Source: Actinoplanes nipponensis
Lineage (GTDB): Bacteria; Actinomycetota; Actinomycetes; Mycobacteriales; Micromonosporaceae
Assembly (NCBI RefSeq): GCF_016862275.1
Contig: NZ_BOMQ01000026.1
Span: 248,001 to 312,000, forward strand
Length of the DNA stretch: 64,000 bases
Reading direction: 5' to 3'
Positions within the stretch are counted from its first letter, which is position 1, and each line of letters starts with the position of its first letter. The notes under the pieces are model-generated. The model worked only from the letters and a program-made list of their open reading frames with translations. It was not told the origin of the DNA and did not search any database. Positions 61,233-64,000 of the stretch are shown here, piece after piece. The translations under genes were made by a program, and so were the position numbers.

Positions 61233-62489
61233 TCACGGGCCCGCCAGGGCCGCGCGCATCGGGGCCGCCTTGGCCGCCGCCTCCTCGACCTCGGCGAGCG
61301 GGTCGCTGTCGATGGTGATGCCGCCGCCGGCCCACAGGTGCGCCCGCTCCCCGTCGACCGCCGCCGTGCGGATGCTCAGGCCCAGGTCGAGGTGGTCGGG
61401 GCCGACCCAGCCGAGCGCGCCCATGCCGACCCCGCGGCCGACCGGCTCCAGCCGGGCGATCTCCGCCAGGGCCGCCCGTTTCGGCGCGCCGGTCACCGAG
61501 CCGCCCGGGCACAGCGCCCGCAGCACGTCGGCCAGGTCCACCGGCTGGTCCAGCGGCGCCGACACCACCGACTCGGCCTGCCACAGCCCGCACCACCGGC
61601 GCACCGCGAACAGCTCGTCGACCCGGACCGCGCCGGCGCCCAGCCGGGCCAGGTCGTTGCGTTCCAGGTCGACGATCATCACGTGCTCGGCGCGTTCCTT
61701 GGCCGAGGCGAGCAGCTCGGCGCGGCCCGCCGCGGTGGCCGGGCGGGTGCCCTTGATCGGCCGGGTAATGATCCGGCCGCCGCGGATCTCGACCAGGGTC
61801 TCCGGCGACGCGGTGGCCAGCGCCCAGCCGTCGCCGCTCAGCACGCCGCCGTAGCGCGCGCCGGGCAGCCCGGCCACCCGGGCCAGGGCGGGCCCCGGAT
61901 CGCCGGTGTACGGCGCCGAGGCGTGCCCCACCACGTTGACCTGATAGACGTCGCCGCGCCCGATGGCCGCCCGCACGGCGCTGACCGCGGCGGCGTGCTC
62001 GGCCCGGCTCCAGCTGTCGCGCCACGGACCCAGCCGCCACCCGTCCGGGCTTGCGCCACCTGCCGAACCACCCGAATCGCCGGTGCTCATCGCACACGCT
62101 CCCATGACGGAGGGTGACGACTCCGAGGGGCCCCGGTGGGTGTGCACGACGGCCACCACGTCCGGGATCCCGGGCACCGGGGAGGGCGCGCCGACCGGGC
62201 CGCCGGCCATCACGCAACCGGCCGCCGCCGACACGTACAGTGCTGCTCCGCAGGGGGTTCCCGCGCCGGTCGGGTGGAATTGGGTAGCCGTTCGGCCCAT
62301 CTCTCGCACCGGCAGTCCGTTGCCGGACAGGAAGGCCGAGACAAGCTCTGCGGGGTCACCGTCATCGCCCACCGACCACTCGAATCGGGATGACTCACCG
62401 TGACGGCCCTGGCAGGACGCCGGAGAACCCGGTTGAGCACCCCGCCGGGGTGTCGGAAAGTGGTCGACGGAGGTCCCGCCGTGGACCAT
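61233..62489 (-). CDS. pabB: Chorismate-binding enzyme, aminodeoxychorismate synthase component I-like
   Basis: Enzyme of up to 418 residues that would aminate chorismate, giving the precursor of p-aminobenzoate for folate or specialised metabolism. The chorismate-binding domain is strong: RPIKGTRPA, ERAEHVMIVDLERNDLARLGA, LCPGGSVTGAPKRAALAEIARLEP, GVGMGALGWVG and AGGGITIDSDP. The N-terminal half is short and divergent. The start is uncertain: the ATG at 62489 or the GTG at 62372 both fit, and neither has a strong ribosome-binding site. No pabA or pabC partner is adjacent, so glutamine amidotransferase activity must come from elsewhere. It is not trpE-like in its N-terminus. Confidence 0.85.
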   Translation of the reverse strand: MVHGGTSVDHFPTPRRGAQPGSPASCQGRHGESSRFEWSVGDDGDPAELVSAFLSGNGLPVREMGRTATQFHPTGAGTPCGAALYVSAAAGCVMAGGPVGAPSPVPGIPDVVAVVHTHRGPSESSPSVMGACAMSTGDSGGSAGGASPDGWRLGPWRDSWSRAEHAAAVSAVRAAIGRGDVYQVNVVGHASAPYTGDPGPALARVAGLPGARYGGVLSGDGWALATASPETLVEIRGGRIITRPIKGTRPATAAGRAELLASAKERAEHVMIVDLERNDLARLGAGAVRVDELFAVRRWCGLWQAESVVSAPLDQPVDLADVLRALCPGGSVTGAPKRAALAEIARLEPVGRGVGMGALGWVGPDHLDLGLSIRTAAVDGERAHLWAGGGITIDSDPLAEVEEAAAKAAPMRAALAGP

Positions 62490-62610
62490 GAGAAGAGTGG
62501 ATTCTCTCAATGGGGCGCCGTCACTCACGAGATCCGGATTCGTTCGGATGGGAGTAGTGTTCCGCCCCGTTGATGTGAAGCACGACACAACCCCCTACCG
62601 GAGACACCCG

Positions 62611-62811
62611 ATGTGCCAGCACCTGACGTCCTGCCCCTCTGCCGAAGCCGTCGACCGCGAAGCGGCCCGGATCGTGGCGACCTTCCCCGAGCAGGGTTGG
62701 AGCCTGCTCTGCAACGGTGTCATCGTCTTCGAGGACACCGGTGAGCTGCTGCCCGACGGCAGGACGATCGCACCACACCGCGGACCGGCTGTGCACGCCC
62801 TCGCCGCCTGA
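62611..62811 (+). CDS. DUF5999-family small protein
   Basis: Protein of 66 residues beginning MCQHLTSCPSAEAVDREAAR and ending with LLPDGRTIAPHRGPAVHA. The pattern, including the N-terminal CxxHxxxC motif and the central GWSLLCNGVIVFEDTGELLPDG, matches DUF5999, a small family common in actinobacteria and without known function. The Cys/His near the N-terminus could bind zinc. CGGAG precedes the ATG. It is divergent from pabB and convergent with gcvP. Confidence 0.85.
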   Translation: MCQHLTSCPSAEAVDREAARIVATFPEQGWSLLCNGVIVFEDTGELLPDGRTIAPHRGPAVHALAA

Positions 62812-62855
62812 CCGCGCCGGCGGGGCCTCACCACGAGACCCCGCCGCGGACCCGC

Positions 62856-64000
62856 TCAGTCCTCGAACGCCTCCGGCGACGGGCACGAGCAGACCAGGTT
62901 CCGGTCCCCGTACGCCCCGTCGATGCGGCGCACCGGCGGCCAGTACTTCGCGGTCCGGTCCACCCCGGCCGGGAAACCCGCCAGCGACCGCGGGTACGCG
63001 TGCGACCACTCGTCCGCCGTCACCGCCGCCGCCGTGTGCGGGGCATGGTGCAGCGGATTGTCGTCCCGCGGCCACTCCCCCGCCGCCACCCGGTCGATCT
63101 CACCCTTGATCGCGATCATCGCGTCGCAGAACCGGTCCAGCTCGGCCAGGTCCTCGCTCTCGGTCGGCTCCACCATCAGCGTCCCGGCCACCGGGAACGA
63201 CATCGTCGGCGCGTGGAAGCCGTAGTCGATGAGCCGCTTGGCCACGTCGTCGACCGAGACCCCCGTCGCCTTGGTCAGCGGCCGCAGGTCCAGGATGCAC
63301 TCGTGCGCGACCAGGCCCTCGTTGCCGGCGTACAGCACCGGGAAGTGCTCGCGCAGCCGCGCCGCCACGTAGTTGGCCGTCAGCACCGCGACACCGGTCG
63401 CCGCGGCCAGCCCCTCCGGGCCCATCATCCGCAGGTACGCCCACGAGATCGGCAGGATCCCGGCCGAGCCGTGCGCCGCCGCCGACACCGCGTGGTGCTC
63501 CCCCGGCTCGAGCGGGTCGCCCGGCAGGAACTCCGCCAGGTGCGCGCGCACCGCGACCGGACCCACCCCGGGACCGCCGCCACCGTGCGGGATGCAGAAC
63601 GTCTTGTGCAGGTTCAGGTGCGACACGTCCGCGCCGAACCTGCCCGGCCGGGCGTAACCGACCAGCGCGTTCAGGTTGGCCCCGTCGACGTACACCTGGC
63701 CGCCGGCGTCGTGCACCGCGCCGCACAGCTCCGCGATGCCCTTCTCGTACACCCCGTGCGTCGACGGGTACGTCACCATGATCGCGGCGAGCGCGTCCGC
63801 GTGCTTGTCGATCTTCGCAGCCAGGTCGGTCAGGTCGACGTTGCCGTTGTCGTCACAGGCCACCACGACCACCCGCATGCCCGCCATCACCGCGCTGGCC
63901 GCGTTCGTGCCGTGCGCGCTCGACGGGATCAGGCACACGTCGCGGTGCGTCTCGCCCCGCGACCGGTGGTAGCCGCGGATCGCCAGCAGCCCGGCCAGTT
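62856..64000 (-). CDS. gcvP: Glycine dehydrogenase (decarboxylating), P protein of the glycine cleavage system, partial
   Basis: C-terminal part of GcvP; the frame is open to the right edge, so about 380 of roughly 950 residues are seen. PLP-binding is marked by [23 protein letters not shown] with the Schiff-base Lys. [33 protein letters not shown] and [11 protein letters not shown] are also typical. It ends in [17 protein letters not shown], as in other actinobacterial copies. The enzyme removes CO2 from glycine and passes aminomethyl to the H protein lipoyl arm. No gcvH or gcvT is visible here. Confidence 0.95.
   Translation of the reverse strand, partial: LAGLLAIRGYHRSRGETHRDVCLIPSSAHGTNAASAVMAGMRVVVVACDDNGNVDLTDLAAKIDKHADALAAIMVTYPSTHGVYEKGIAELCGAVHDAGGQVYVDGANLNALVGYARPGRFGADVSHLNLHKTFCIPHGGGGPGVGPVAVRAHLAEFLPGDPLEPGEHHAVSAAAHGSAGILPISWAYLRMMGPEGLAAATGVAVLTANYVAARLREHFPVLYAGNEGLVAHECILDLRPLTKATGVSVDDVAKRLIDYGFHAPTMSFPVAGTLMVEPTESEDLAELDRFCDAMIAIKGEIDRVAAGEWPRDDNPLHHAPHTAAAVTADEWSHAYPRSLAGFPAGVDRTAKYWPPVRRIDGAYGDRNLVCSCPSPEAFED

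Overview
This window is GC-rich actinobacterial DNA. Codons end almost always in G or C, GTG and TTG starts are common, and several genes look leaderless. A chemoreceptor, a FliA/WhiG-type sigma factor, a tandem dynamin pair, a short UvrA paralogue and small actinobacterial families (DUF5999- and DUF6204-like) fit a motile, spore-forming Micromonosporaceae such as Actinoplanes. The genus is an inference. I see no tRNA, rRNA, CRISPR array, prophage or complete insertion sequence.

Left part (1-17 kb): a short second threonyl-tRNA synthetase precedes an ABC ATPase. Its leader holds an 18-residue peptide with three consecutive Thr codons, then a 17-bp hairpin, which reads as a classical attenuator. 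Next come a chemoreceptor, a STAS protein, a membrane sulfatase-like protein, an isolated FabH, a tetracycline-type ribosomal protection protein, small metabolic enzymes, and an ohrR-ohr-hydrolase peroxide-response set with a palindromic operator. An isolated tyrosine recombinase and about 850 bp without a recognisable gene follow.

Middle (18-36 kb): an AraC-VOC-UvrA-like operon, an aminoglycoside-phosphotransferase-like gene, and a MarR / membrane-anchored STAND protein / double-VOC operon whose P-loop has lost its lysine. Then a SigE-family sigma factor coupled to an FtsX-ectodomain membrane protein, an amidohydrolase, an acyltransferase, a divergent hydrolase/HTH pair, a DppA-type peptidase and a large LuxR-type STAND regulator.

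Right part (36-64 kb): an overlapping operon of two dynamin-like GTPases and an acidic protein; an Atg22-like MFS/GntR pair; UppP with DUF3626; an ABC-F protein with a structured leader followed by a Xer-type recombinase; the FliA/WhiG sigma; an ABC transporter / two-component operon; and a secreted HAF-repeat protein. A three-gene NIS-siderophore cluster (two IucA/IucC synthetases and a PLP decarboxylase) follows. The window ends with peptide deformylase/methyltransferase, a PabB-like enzyme, a DUF5999 protein and the C-terminal part of glycine dehydrogenase.

Two genome-style features recur. Operons are packed with GTGA or ATGA stop/start overlaps, and several convergent genes share their stop codons. 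Intergenic stretches carry unrelated degenerate minisatellites with units of 14, 21, about 30, about 50 and 81 bp, and two genes carry similar low-complexity repeats in frame.
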